A stretch of 64,000 nucleotides of DNA from NCBI RefSeq assembly GCF_023856365.1, contig NC_064548.1, forward strand, positions 21,996,461-22,060,460, in the 5' to 3' direction. Below, one piece after another: positions 38,801-53,590 of this stretch. A model generated the notes under the pieces. The model saw only the letters and a list, made by a program, of their open reading frames with translations. It ran no database searches and was not told the DNA's origin. The DNA comes from Brienomyrus brachyistius (Eukaryota > Chordata > Actinopteri > Osteoglossiformes > Mormyridae). The position numbers and the translations under genes are program-made. Position 1 is the stretch's first letter, and each line of letters begins with the position of its first letter.

Positions 38801-41800
38801 CACCGAGATGCTCAATCTGGGTCAGTGTTGCTGATGCTGACAGTCCTCACTTTGAAAAATTCAGTGCTTGTCCTGTTGAAACTATCAGGATTTGTGGAGA
38901 GATAATCACCGCATCTACCTCATATATGACAACAGACTCAGCCCAACCTCTTCCACATAGTGGGAAGGATAAAGACATTCTCCTGACGACAATTCATGGG
39001 AAAAGCGCAATAAAATCAGAAGAAGGCATCACGATAATCTAGGAACCCACGTTTCCAGTTATTCTTTTATTAATTCTCGTATGAATGCTGAAAACGCAAC
39101 GCAGTGGGATTCTGTGCTGAGTTCTTTTCTCCCCAATTCTAGGCTGTAAGGTATGGAAAGAAATGAGTGAATAGATCGGATCCGACATCGGTGGGTTAAA
39201 AAGACTTTCCTTTGGTCCTCTATAAAAGGCAAAGCTTAGATTTGCAGTACAGCAGAAAGTTTTATCTTCAAGGACCAGGGTAAAATGAAGGCAGATGCAA
39301 ACCTTCTGCACTCCTGTTTATGCAAGATGTGACAGGGGTTCCTACTTAATAAGGAAGCAGGTTTTGCACCATTTACTAACAAAGTATGAGAAGTTTGCTC
39401 CTCTCTCTGAGTATATGTCAGCATCTGAAATCTGCATGTAGGTAAATCATTACCCTGGGCTTTTGACAGCTGCTACTACTGCCTTGTAGCTGCCAACAGT
39501 GCAATAACAGTGCAATCATGCAAGAACAGGTAATAGTTCTTGCCAGTTAATTCAGGTTCATGCCTCATGTGATAAACTGTAACAACGTTCGGAGTGGTGC
39601 TTCATAAAACTAAATTGACCATACAAAGAATAAGTTGTTTCCACAAGTTTGAACAAAAGGACACTGGAAAAGGGAACATTAACACATTGTTAACTGGCAA
39701 AAGCAACGCAAAACCACTAAAAGGTTATACATCAAGCAGATCGCAGTTAAAATGACACATTGTATGGTACCATTCATTTGTTGTAGCGGTGCAACATAAT
39801 CACTATGGCATCCAGGTAACTAAACCAATTCACAAAACTCAAATTATCTTGTGTTTATATCCCACCCGTGTATATCCATCTAACACACCGATAAATCTAG
39901 GTGGCTTGCAAATTATTTTAGTTCAGTCTTTAGGTTCCAGACCTTCTCATATAGCAGTGCAATATGATTGTCTTGCGTGTTAGTTTCCGTCCAAGAATTC
40001 TACAGCCAAATGCGATCATGAATTCCAGAAAATATCACTGCAACTGTACAGTGCTGGGAAAGGGGAACCTTCTTAGAACCAAGGGTGTTCTAGATTCATG
40101 TCCTGTAGGTTCACCTTTGGTACTAAAGTACTAAACCCAGTTCCTCAGGTGAAAAATTCATATGACTCCTGTGTTACAGCTAAGAAAATGTACCAATCCT
40201 GTTTCAGTGATGTGCCAGTCAAATAAAACACACTAGCTAATTAAAAGATGTACATGTAAGCTTATTCCTGCCGGCAGTGTCACTGATGCCAGAGAGCAGG
40301 TGGCTCTTGGTTTCGCTGAAGCGTGCCGTCTTGTTTACCTTCACACTCAAATCCCTCAGCGAATAACTACTGAGACAGAGATTACAGGGGCGCAGCGGGG
40401 AGTAATGCCCTCCACTGCAAATACCCCGTGGTCACAGTCTTCCTACAATATGGTGTAACAGATGACTTAACAGAGGAATGTTACAATTTGGACACACTTC
40501 CTGTTGTTTTCCACACTGCACAGGATAAATGCTTGTAGAGCATGATTAAAGAGATTACTTTTGAAGAACTTGCCCTTGCTATAATTACGACCCCGTTTCC
40601 AAAAAAGTTGGGACGCTGCGTAAAATGTAAATAAAAACAGAATGCAATGAGGACAGTCATAGAAGGCTAATTCCAAAGGCATTAGGTCAGTCCAAGCATG
40701 GAGCTGCATTGAGCTTGTGGACTATTAGCCATTCACAAGGCTGCATGTATCTACGCCATTTAAATCAGAATGTTTTACACACAAAGTTATGCCGTACTAG
40801 TGCTCCCTTCATTCAAAGGTATTCTGTATTTGCCCTGGAACTGACACCACAGTGACAAGCAGGCTCACATTCCAAGAGACCTATTTAAGTTACCCTGAAA
40901 CAGGAAGAATACAGTGAGTGAAACCTTGGAAGCTGGACTAGGATGTGGTGTGAGGTATGAGTACGGATAGGACTGCTGATCTCGGTGCGGCTGCATGAAA
41001 TGTATGGCTAGACGCCCCCAAACTCCAGTAGTCCTTCATTTGTAGCAGATGGGCACCGCAAAGAAAGTAATTAAATAAAGATGGGATTTCACGTTTCATT
41101 TTAATGATTTGATAACTTTTGGGCAGAAAGAAAGATCTGCCGCATAGTTAATCCCAAGAATCCATCTGTAAAGATAATGCTGCTGTAACTTCTCTATCTG
41201 TGACATCAAAGGAATCTCTCACTCTCTGTGACTCAGACTCTACAGCCCACACACACTGACATGCAAACACAGGAAATAAATCTTCAGCATTCAACAGTCA
41301 TAGTTCATAACTCTCTGCTCATAAAACAAATAACCTCTGTGGAGCCACAGTCCATCACTATAATATTAAATTGCATTGAATTGTGCTTAACTAACAAGAA
41401 ATCTTGGGCACTATTTTGCATTCAGTATTTTCCCCATTTTAAAACATCCAAACAGCCATGTTTGAAATTGACTTGGTGCACTGGTCCTCCATAACACTAT
41501 GCCACCATGTTCCTGGATCATCCCGTGAATCACAGGACATCGCACAGGGGACATCTTGGACAGCATGTCAGTCTAACACAGTGGCAAAGTAGTACAAGAC
41601 TTACATATTCAAATTTAGGACGATACCATTAATTTACAAGCTACAGTGCCAGGTTTGCAAGTAACACAATCACAAAGGCGTGCGATGTTTTTGCAGTGAG
41701 AATCTCCGTATGCATCCTGCAATCCTATTTACAAAAACAGGTCTGGGAGGTGGAATTTGCAGTTTTACAGATGAACTTTGGGCACCAGAGTTTCACAAAA

Positions 41801-44800
41801 CAATCTGTCTGGTTGATGTAGCAATTTCAAAGTCAAGCCTGTCTGGACATCTAACTGAACCGATACTAAGTCAACGTGCAGACTTTAATCCACTGTAAGA
41901 TAAGGAAACATCAGCCTGCACTTTAAACACAACCAGACAGAACATTTACATTTTAGCTTCAGAAAATTAAAACATCCTGTGTCCTTTTGTGCTTCTTTCA
42001 TTATCCAACACTAATTTGATATTTTGAAAACACTTACATTAATAACAATATCAGTCTTTGGAACTGAGTCCTATAAAATCTGGTCAGGCACTTGTTTAGC
42101 CTTTACCGTTATCCTTCGTGGACTAGCGAATTCCGCTCTGCAGCCCCAAGAGCGATTAATCAGTTATTGTTCTTGGCATTCTCCAAACTATCATATGAAA
42201 CATCCATATTGCCAACTATACTCAAACACTGCTCTTGTACAACCGGAACTGGAAGTGACTCAAGATGTGGAAGATGAGGAAAAACATCACGACCGGGAAG
42301 CTGGTGAGCAGAGAAAATGAAGACCATGATCACACCGCCGATGCAACGTCTTTATCAAAGTCTTGCTTCATATTTCATCTCTAATGAATGCACAAGGGAC
42401 TGTGATTCAAAGTTCCCATCTTTCATTCTTGGGAACCAGAGTAACAGATATATCAAGAGTGTGATGAACACACCCGCAAAGCCATCCATCCCACATTATC
42501 CAGAGAAGAAGCAACGATGTTCATCACTGCCAGCTGTTGATTATTAAACACCTACACACCTTAGATGATAGTGCAGAAGCACTGTGAATATCATTGTTCC
42601 AGTGCCCGTAATTACTCACTCTGCTACTCATCACTGATCAGAACGTGAACGTACTCACAGGAGTAACCATTTCCATGCACACATACATGCACTGGAGCAA
42701 ACTCCAATGGTACAATATGTGGAGACCCCCTGGCATGCAAAGTGGCACTGCGACGCGAGCCAACCATGCAGGAGTCTACTTTGTCAACCTTGAGAGCGGA
42801 GCTGTCTGATTAAATTACTCCAACATCCGCCTGCTTGCTGTTACACGGCTCTCAGCTTTAACTAATTGCCAGCGGTCCAGGGAAAAATATATCAATGTCC
42901 CTTTATTTGAAATACATGCAAATTTATCTTGTATCGGTGTTATCTTGAGCGACTTCAAATCTGCATGGAAATTCTTTGTGAAACTCTCATCACGTTGCAT
43001 GTGGTACGTGTTGGGACCCCATCCAAGGCCTTCTTAAAAAAACACACGACAAGTACAAATCCTCATTAAATCTCATTGTATATTTTCATTTTCATTGTTA
43101 ACAATGAAACATCCAGAGCAGTTTTGTTTTTCAGGTTCCCAATCTATGTATAAATATGCTTTTGTTTTACCAAGTCTGCTCCCTATTGATAAAATGCTGG
43201 ACACAAACTCCACAAGATGTTATTAGGTAATGTGTCCGGATCACAACCCTGCACCACCAGCAGCTCGCTCCCTCCCCAGCTCTGAATAGCCCATTGTTAA
43301 ACAATCACATCCCTACAATATCAGCAAAAACCGCATTGTAACTGCAGTAAGGAGTCACATAGGAACGGCTGTCTCAGCACCTTTGCAACAGGATATCCGT
43401 AATCAGTTTGTGGGTAGTTCATAGAGTGGACGATACTATATGCTAAAACATCTAAGCTTCGGTAACAGTCTAAACGTGATTGAAGAGCACATTCTGTAAA
43501 CTAATGGACTGCAATGGCCAACTTGGGAAAGGAAGTCAAGCTGATGTCACACTCCCTTACAGATGGAAGCTTGTAACAGTTTGAAAAAGTATCACTGTAT
43601 ATGTAAACTTGTCTGCTCTGCTCTTATGTACGAAGGACTCACTTAATGTAGGGTATCATTTCAAACCTTACATATGAACTCCTCAGACACTGGACCTCAG
43701 CGTTCAGCTTCTGCATGAATGTAACCAAGGTCATCGGTAATGAGTCCACTGCCAAATTCTTCAGAGTACACTGCATAACACTGGCAACATCCCTCACACT
43801 GCCAGTAATGCTTCCGCCGTCAGAGATCACTTATCGGTGTCAAGACATGCACAATTACATTATTTGTAGTAAACCCGGAGACTGTCCTTTGCTCCTTTCA
43901 GACCATCCATGCGTATTTTAATCTTCAACAAACACTGACGCATTTATGGTGAAGATAGGGGGATTAGCTCCTGCTTGAACAGCATGCACGTGTACATGTA
44001 GGAGAAAGATCCTGTAACAATGAAATCCCGAAGGACACTTAATTATCATTCAAGTGAACCTGTGTGAAACCAGTTTCAATCAGAGGTGATTTCACTTTAA
44101 GAGATTTCCACATCTGCTGCACTCTATCATCCCATATTGTTTTTGGAAAACGTCTTTAATTGTAATCTGTTGTTAATTAGTGTTGATTCGTTTTAAATAA
44201 GGCTTGGGCAGCAGGCAAAGCCCATAAATGGTGCCGTGCAAAACAGCACTAGATTTGGCGTATTTTAGAGAATGTTATTATAAATATACTGCTTTGTACT
44301 CTCCCATGATTTCTAAATATTAAAAAATGAAGTTACAAGCTGCATCTCCTTTTTAAAATTAGACATATAGTTCAAATACAGCATCCAAAGTAACAATGTT
44401 TATAAACCTATGAATAAACATGTGGCGTATTTAATAAACCCTGTGATCGTTAAACTAAATATCCGCGTTACTAATGCTTGTTAAATTGCTACGAAAACTC
44501 CAAACATTATTTCCCCCCCCCCACTCCAGTTATGCTACCTCAGAATTAAATGAAACCATCAGTGTGTAAGAACAGGAACGGCCTTTACACAAACAAAAGT
44601 ATAGGCAATAGAACTGCTACTTAATCGGCCCTCGGTTTTTAATAGCAGGGAATCGTGGACCAGAAATCACATTTAAATGCCAGATCCAAGGAAAACAAGC
44701 CCGAGACGTATGCAGTCTGTTCAGGTCTCATGTATTTAAATTACATTCATTTTAAAACATGAGTGACATCATGCATTATGTGTTGTTTTGGGCACCCCAA

Positions 44801-46028
44801 GTAATTGTTCGGCAAATTATTACAGAGGCACATCATTTTTATATATATATAACACGTGTGTCTGCGTGTAAAAATGGTGTTCGGGTGAATATAGACACTT
44901 TGAGGGAACCGTGTTCAAACGCCATTCTCTCTAAATGTCTTAAGATGTTGAACATGTTGAGTAAACACTTGAAACGACGAACAGGAGACGAAAGCAAGAG
45001 TTCTAACTTTGGAAATAATTTAAGGTAACGTGAGGCATGCAAAACAGTTGCCAATGGGCTCTTTCACTGAGCAATGTAGGAAAATAACATTAACAAAGTG
45101 ACGTACAAGTGAGGCAAACAGCACATTACAAACATACCTGCTGTCAGGGAGTCGACTAGGCATGAGTGTAGCTAGACTGAGCTTCCAGTTAACGCCTATG
45201 TACCAGTGTAAACGGGACTGGAGCAGGTGCTACACAACTTCTAACAAAGCAAGGACCCAATAAGACTATTCAAGTACCAGAAGTGGAACATAGCATCATT
45301 CAGGGAATAGTAGAGAAATGCACGGAACAGACGGGTCTAAGCTGTAACCTCGCTAATAAATACAGCGCATTATGGATATACGATGTGTTTCGGGAACGAT
45401 TGCAAAAGACTGAATATTGTTAATCTGTTAATTTTATTGTTCATGTTTAGTATTCAGCAAAACATTTTTTGACCGAAAACATACTTAAAACAAACTGTCA
45501 CGAAATTAATTTTAAACGCTTTATATAACCTACTTAGGCAGTGAAACTACACTTACAGTGCTGCATAAAACAAACCCCGTGTTTAAAACAGTGCCATATA
45601 AATAACAACTGATTCAGTAAGTGAAAATTTAGGGCATTTTCATATAGTAATGACGGGCAATAGCACAACCAGTGATACTGTTGTAGAAATAGATATTTGT
45701 GCTGTTAAGGCAAGCAATAACAAAATCGCAGAAATCATGGTGCCCAATATTACGCACTATGTAATTAAGCTATTCTATTTAAACTACCTAAACGACGATC
45801 CGGTAGCCTGAAACCAAAATTAGCAAAGTATTACCAAATACTAGTGTTATTTTAGTAACCTATGGCTAGATCAAATGCAATCAGATTCATATACAACTTT
45901 ATTTCTTCGGTTGATTTAAATTAAGTCTGCGACTGAAAAAGTCGCACAAATCCTCATTAGGAGTACTTACCTATTACAAGCCAAAAAAAGGTACGTCTCG
46001 ACGTTAAGGATGTGCCACACAACGCCAT
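29582..46028 (-). CDS. ramp1: ramp1, receptor activity-modifying protein 1 (3 exons, complete)
   Basis: Seen: three - strand exons (45971-46028, 37774-37921, 29582-29837) join in frame through GTAAGT donors and AG acceptors into a 153-residue protein. Its ATG has a strong context (GACCATGG). An N-terminal hydrophobic signal peptide spans about residues 1-32. Six ectodomain cysteines follow (33, 45, 62, 77, 87, 109), then the motif CFWPN, a membrane helix at about 127-144 (FIVVPILITLLMTALVVW) and the short basic tail RSKRSEGIM. Known: RAMP1 pairs with the calcitonin receptor-like receptor to make the CGRP receptor and takes it to the plasma membrane; the six cysteines form three disulfides. 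The membrane segment and tail are closest to RAMP1 rather than RAMP2 or RAMP3. Oddities: an N-C-T glycosylation sequon at residue 76, and Phe79 where human RAMP1 has Trp74. Introns are about 8.0 and 7.9 kb. Its neighbour ube2f is also its neighbour in mammals. Confidence 0.95.
29838..37773 (-). other. ramp1 intron 2, 7.9 kb
   Basis: AT-rich intronic DNA. G-runs occur at about 31427-31440, 31480-31489 and 31627-31640. A weak tRNA-like stretch near 30900-30960 could be a decayed SINE. I see no coding exon. Confidence 0.65.
37774..37921 (-). CDS. ramp1: ramp1 exon 2: mature N-terminus
   Basis: The acceptor is CTTCCAG and the donor GTAAGT. It starts with two bases that complete an alanine codon and ends with GA. 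It encodes the end of the signal peptide (LSMAYHIVSVAT), then cysteines 33, 45 and 62 within CSADYQYAIEEIC and RRHWCNWDDTV. The longer open frame to 38063 is intronic. Confidence 0.94.
38002..38169. mobile_element. hAT-like MITE, 168 bp
   Basis: The left end CAGTGTTTCCCAACCCAGTC continues into CTTGGGGAACCCCAGACGGT. Its inverted match at the right end reads CAATGTTCCCCCAACCCAGT on the - strand. The arms are about 55-60 bp. The flanks ATGCAGAC and ATGTAGAT agree at 6 of 8 positions, as an aged 8-bp hAT target duplication would. It has no coding capacity and sits about 80 bp upstream of the ramp1 exon 2 acceptor. Confidence 0.75.
40586..40652. mobile_element. DNA-transposon end fragment
   Basis: The sequence CCCCGTTTCCAAAAAAGTTG followed by GGACGCTGCGTAAAATG is a terminal sequence familiar from many fish genomes. 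Only one end is present and no second inverted end was found nearby. Confidence 0.5.
43015..43200 (+). repeat. Dispersed repeat, uninterrupted copy
   Basis: This matches the DNA flanking the Tc1 remnant at 50.0-50.9 kb. Shared strings include CCATCCAA, CTCATT(G/A)TATATTTTCATT, ACATCCAGAGCA and ATGCTTTTGTTTT(A/G)CC. It preserves the empty site of that insertion. Confidence 0.7.
45971..46028 (-). CDS. ramp1: ramp1 exon 1: start codon and signal peptide
   Basis: ATG at 46026-46028 in the context GACCATGGCG. Nineteen codons (MALCGTSLTSRRTFFWLVI) plus one base run to the donor GTAAGT. The hydrophobic run FFWLVI continues into exon 2 to make a signal peptide. The phase fits exon 2, which supports this start although the exon is short. 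Confidence 0.85.
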
Positions 46029-47178
46029 GGTCGTTTTACGTATGTGTAAAACCTTTATTTGAAGAAAAGAATTAAAAATAAAATTAATGTGGATAAAGTC
46101 TGGTGCTCAAATGTCTGCTTTCCATTGATGCATCAATACGAGGTATGTACGTCCTCTTCAGCACCTAGATAGTATACAACAGGTAGATTTTGAGTAGATA
46201 AAAACCTAAATGTGTCACTCGCCCTTCAGTTTACATGCAAAGATCCAAAGAGTTGTGCGCGGTTTGTCATTTCATTTAATCTCAGAAGGACCGCAAATCA
46301 TGTTCAGTTCTGTGCTCCATAAATGTTGGTAGCCAGTCTCTTCGAAGTATTTCTTGAAGTTGTCCCTTTAAAGCTGGCGTGTGTGCATTTAAAATACCAG
46401 CAAAAAAAGTGAAGGTATCAGCCTGACTGGCGGTGTGCGCAAGTGGCAGGACGCGTCCGCAGCTCCATGCAGCCGAATGCAAGCGGAGTGACGGAGCAGC
46501 TGGATCCCAGTCTGAGAAACCCGCTGTGGGCGGCTTTCGTTGTGGGAGGGTCCAGAGTTCGCAAACATATATACTAAAAATCTTACATCACGGGAAAACA
46601 GACGTCAAGTGACGCATATTAAAATGAAAGAAACGCGTTAAAATCCATGCACGCGATTCCATTATGTATTGACATGTAATTTTGCTTGAATTCTGTCGTA
46701 AATCAGTGGTTCCACTGCAGATAATTTAAACCGGATCATTTAAAATTGTGCAATATGGACACCTCCAAAAATGGGATGACTGAGGACCTCAACGTATACG
46801 TTTCGGTAATAAATGGAACCACCAATGAAAAGTAAGGTAATTACTGAACAGCGTTTTAGATTTGTGGGCTAGTTTTAAAAACCATTAAATGGTCATTATT
46901 CACCTCGTTAGGAGCCACTGGAGCCGGGGGTAACCAAGTAACCACGGCTGCCGCAGGTATCACACCCCCAGTTTGACATGGACATTTGTAGGTATCGGCA
47001 AACTGTTACATCTATTCTCTATTTTCATAATGCAACAAACTTATTTAGATGCAAACGCTTGTATACATAGCCCACGTTAAATCAGGGCAGTTATACGAAG
47101 TTTAACGCCTGATCCGCTGCGCTTCAAAGACAACGCTTGCGTTTTAAGGAATTCCATATGTCTAGTACTTAATAGCAT

Positions 47179-47225
<47 letters not shown>

Positions 47226-47836
47226 CACAGGCCACCACATCTATAATATGGAAGCAAATTTAAAAAGTTGTTTTGAAAGCATATAACGGTTTAAGAACTT
47301 GACAATCGGAACCAAAACAAAGCGAGAATTAATCAATACAACAAGGTGCAAAGGAAACACACCCAAAGAGCTATTAGTCGCCGCAGCAAGTGTGATACAT
47401 TTTTTCGAGTCTGAGAGCTATTTAATACTAAGAATCAGCTTCTGCCATCTATAGGATTTATGGAGGAAGTTTACAGCGAGCGCTAGCGAACAAGTATTTA
47501 TACGCGCAAATTTAATTCCTAAGAACAAGGTTTATTCATGTACATAAAAAAAACTCAATTTTATTATGAACACAACATGCAAATGAGGAGACTTGGCGCT
47601 TCATCGGAATGTGGTATAGGGGAGAACGTACATGAATGATGCGTATACTACAGATATCAACATGTACAAGTCTCCAAATATCAGGTTTCTGAAAAACTGA
47701 AATTGAGCCAAGGAGTAGCATGGAAAACATCCCTCATCTTAATGCTGTAAGCTATGCGTTTACTTGCAAGTTAAGGGATTTAAACATTTGAAACATTTTG
47801 ACAAAAGGGACTTGGCAGTTTAGCTAGAACAAAGAC
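46029..47836. other. Intergenic DNA between ramp1 and the histone palindrome
   Basis: Holds the ramp1 5' flank and, at 47181-47219, a (TA)n repeat. The next coding sequence is the H3 gene. No other gene is seen. Confidence 0.65.
47181..47219. repeat. (TA)n microsatellite
   Basis: About 19 uninterrupted TA units, 620 bp outside the left palindrome arm. Confidence 0.95.
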
Positions 47837-47860
47837 TCGCTCTTTTTAGACTGTGGAGGC

Positions 47861-47876
47861 GGCTCTGAAAAGAGCC
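47861..47876 (-). terminator. H3 histone 3' stem-loop (left arm)
   Basis: On the - strand it reads GGCTCTTTTCAGAGCC, the 6-bp stem and 4-base loop bound by SLBP. CCCAAA precedes it. A purine-rich downstream element with AAAGAG (about 47837-47850) follows, for U7 snRNP. It directs cleavage without polyadenylation. Confidence 0.95.
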
Positions 47877-47913
47877 TTTGGGTTTTTCCAAGCGGACCGC
47901 TGGCGTCCAGACC

Positions 47914-49399
<1,486 letters not shown>

Positions 49400-49432
49400 A
49401 GCGCTTGTCGACGTTACCCTTCTCCACCCAAA

Positions 49433-49448
49433 GGCTCTTTTAAGAGCC
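49433..49448 (+). terminator. H2B histone 3' stem-loop (left arm)
   Basis: GGCTCTTTTAAGAGCC, 33 bases after the TAA, preceded by CACCCAAA and followed by ACCCA. A downstream element with GGAAAAGAGCGG lies at 49461-49472. Confidence 0.95.
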
Positions 49449-49596
49449 ACCCACTGTCTCGGAAAAGAGCGGCATTTTCTGTCTTGTATTCTATTCGATT
49501 CTATACCGAGTAGTTTAGGCTGCCTTCGGTATGATGGGCGTTACGCAAGTAAACTTTCCTTGACTGCCATTCCCCAGTTGTAGTGTGTGTGTGTGG

Positions 49597-49622
49597 TTTT
49601 TTTTTTTTTTTTTTTTTTTTTT
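49597..49622 (+). repeat. poly(T) run
   Basis: About 26 consecutive T after a short GT repeat, just inside the left arm boundary. Confidence 0.93.
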
Positions 49623-50009
49623 CTAATTTGCTGATGTAAATCTCATGCTTTTCTTTCTAAAGATACTTGGCTCTTCACCTGATTACTCAGTGAAAATACG
49701 TTTCCTACAATACACAAGCATGTGTTGAGTTTGGGATAGTCGGATTTTTAACTTCGTGTTTGAATTTAACGCAAAAAGTACAGGAAACTAGATTATGTAT
49801 GAGATCCGTGGCTTACTTTAGGAGTGGTGTTTCATCAAAGGTAAGAAACGGCGAGGAACTGCCTAAATGGCGATTTAGGAGAAATAGTCAAATATTGCAA
49901 ATACTTGCGTTCTCGATGTGGTTGTCTAGGTGAGCGTTCTCATTCCCTGAAGTAACAATGTTAATTTATTTGAAATGTTTGCAAATTTTGTGCCAATGTT
50001 TTCAGCAAC

Positions 50010-50870
50010 TTATCCATCCAAAACCTTAACACACATGAAAATATTTAAAGCTCATTATACAATGCTCGAAAAAAATTTAAAGGAACACTTCAAAAACACA
50101 TCTCAATGGGGGTGGAATCATGCTTTATCTATACTAAAATGGACTGGGTAATGTGTTTAGGAACAAAACAATACCACATTGTTTGGAAGTTAAACAATGT
50201 ACAGAGGGCTGAATTCAAAGACATCAAAAAGTGAACAAAATGATGCACCAGGCCAGTTCATTTACCCAAAATTTAATTGCAGCAACTCGAAACCATGCTC
50301 GGTAGGTTGTACAGCCCCCACGTGCTTGTATGCATGCCTAACACTATCAGGGCATGCTCCTAAGGAGATGACGGATGGTGTGCTGGGGGATATCCTCCCA
50401 GATCTGGACATCACAGCTCCTGGACAGTCTGAAGTGCAATCCGGCAGCACTCAAGACAAAACCACAGGATGCCAGTGGCAGACATGCCAATCCAGCTCCA
50501 AGGTGCCAGGCAGTGAGCAGAGGGCCCACTGGAGGACATCAGGCCCTCAGGCTACCCTCATGAATTGCCCCTTTAATGCATTATTGCCCCTCTCATTATT
50601 GCCCCTTTAATGCACCTGTTAGTTTCATTAACAACCAAGCAGCAGAAACTGATTAACAACCCCCACTGTTACTTAACTGATCAGATCAATATCCCAGAAG
50701 TTTAATACACTTGATGCTATACTCTGATTAAAGTGTTCCTTTATTTTTTTGTGCAGTGTATATTTTCATTGTTGACATGGCCATGCATTAACATCCAGAG
50801 CATTTTTGTTTTTCTATGTATAATTATGCTTTTGTTTTGCCAAGTCTGCTTCTTATTGATATCATAGAAC
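50010..50870 (+). repeat. Dispersed repeat split by a Tc1 remnant
   Basis: The flanks 50010-50059 and 50759-50870 align with the continuous copy at 43015-43200. The interruption is exactly the element at 50060-50758. Confidence 0.7.
50060..50758 (-). mobile_element. Internally deleted Tc1/mariner element (699 bp)
   Basis: The terminal inverted repeats read CAATGCTCGAAAAAAATTTA on the left and CACTGCACAAAAAAATAAAG on the - strand at the right, both leading to AGGAACACTT. TA dinucleotides flank both ends, as in Tc1/mariner insertions. The interior keeps scattered blocks (for example GGATATCCTCCCAGATCTGG and CAGTGAGCAGAGGGCCCACT) that I recognise as the reverse complement of a fish Tc1-type transposase gene. 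Most of the gene is deleted, so it is non-autonomous. Confidence 0.8.
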
Positions 50871-51978
50871 GCTCTTATCCAGTCATATTTCTTGGTCGGA
50901 ACTAACATAATTATTAATAACGTTTATTCTCCACGTATAATCTTTACATTGTATTTCGTAATAACTGATATGTCATTAATTTCACATTTAATGCAAATGT
51001 GATTTCTTATAGTTTTAATTACTTCACAACTTCGACTTTGTAGGCAAGCGTTCTTATACGCGTCTACATGGTACAAAAGTACTGACTTTTGAACGTATAT
51101 CGGCATTCACAGGATGCAAGTGAAACTAGTTTATGTGGCCTGGGTAAACCAACAAGTTATGTAGACACCCCAGAAAGCGTACATGCGCTAAAAACCTCAC
51201 TCGCGTTTACACAAAAGTGTCAAAGAACATAGCCCCAAGGGTTGCGCAGTGTTCCAGAGATTGAACATAAAATGGACGGTGCAATTTATCAAGCATGTGA
51301 AACATGGTTCATACTGGTAACGACACTACTTAATTGGTGGTAATACACGCAGCAACACATGCAATGACCAGCACGGCTCATCTCCACGGCAGGATCGCGC
51401 GAATCGACAGGATCACACGATATACTGCGCATGCGTTTGCAACTGGGCTTCCTTCTCGATTTTGGCGTAATACAAATACGCCTGTTCATTGTTTCACAGC
51501 AGCAATACAGCTGTAAAATCAGCTTTCGAGTTTTTGGCTATTTTCAGCCTGTAATTTGTGGTCTAATGATTTGAAGGCTAAACTATACCAGGAATTGTAT
51601 ATGATGTGTGCAGATGCTAAATCGGCCGTAGACTTTTGCCCACATAGGACTAGGACAAACTATCGACCGACTGTCAATGCGTTTACTTAGCTCAGACGTT
51701 GATTGCTATATGGCTTGAAACTTGTGCACTGATAACAAGTTTAGTCATGCAAGTTCCCCCCCAGCATCAAATTCGGCAACGCAAATATTGTACGATATGA
51801 ATTTCTCCAAGCATTTTTAAAAATACAAGCATAAAAACGACATTGTCAACTAGGAAATGGCAGTCAAGGAAAATTTATTTGCGCAGAGCCCATCACACCG
51901 AAGGCAGCCTAAACTACTCGGTATAGAATCGAATAGAATACAAGACAGAAAATGCCGCTCTTTTCCGAGACAGTGGGT

Positions 51979-51994
51979 GGCTCTTAAAAGAGCC
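51979..51994 (-). terminator. H2B histone 3' stem-loop (right arm)
   Basis: Reverse complement of the left-arm H2B stem-loop: GGCTCTTTTAAGAGCC on the - strand, 33 bases past the H2B stop, followed by the AAAGAG downstream element at about 51955-51966. Confidence 0.95.
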
Positions 51995-52027
51995 TTTGGG
52001 TGGAGAAGGGTAACGTCGACAAGCGCT

Positions 52028-53513
<1,486 letters not shown>

Positions 53514-53550
53514 GGTTTGGACGCCAGCGGTCCGCTTGGAAAAACCCAAA

Positions 53551-53566
53551 GGCTCTTTTCAGAGCC
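53551..53566 (+). terminator. H3 histone 3' stem-loop (right arm)
   Basis: GGCTCTTTTCAGAGCC on the + strand, followed by a downstream element CTAAAAAGAGCGA ending at 53590. Confidence 0.95.
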
Positions 53567-53590
53567 GCCTCCACAGTCTAAAAAGAGCGA

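Larger units (their letters stand above)
37922..45970 (-). other. ramp1 intron 1, 8.0 kb
   Basis: AT-rich intronic DNA holding the hAT-like MITE (38002-38169), a transposon-end fragment (40586-40652) and a copy of a dispersed repeat (about 43015-43200). I see no additional exon. Confidence 0.65.
49531..51896. other. Palindrome spacer (2,366 bp)
   Basis: This is the unique DNA between the convergent H2B genes. Its two outermost 50 bases are still related as an inverted repeat at about 84%. It contains a poly(T) run (49597-49622), the split dispersed repeat and the Tc1 remnant. No gene. Confidence 0.85.
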
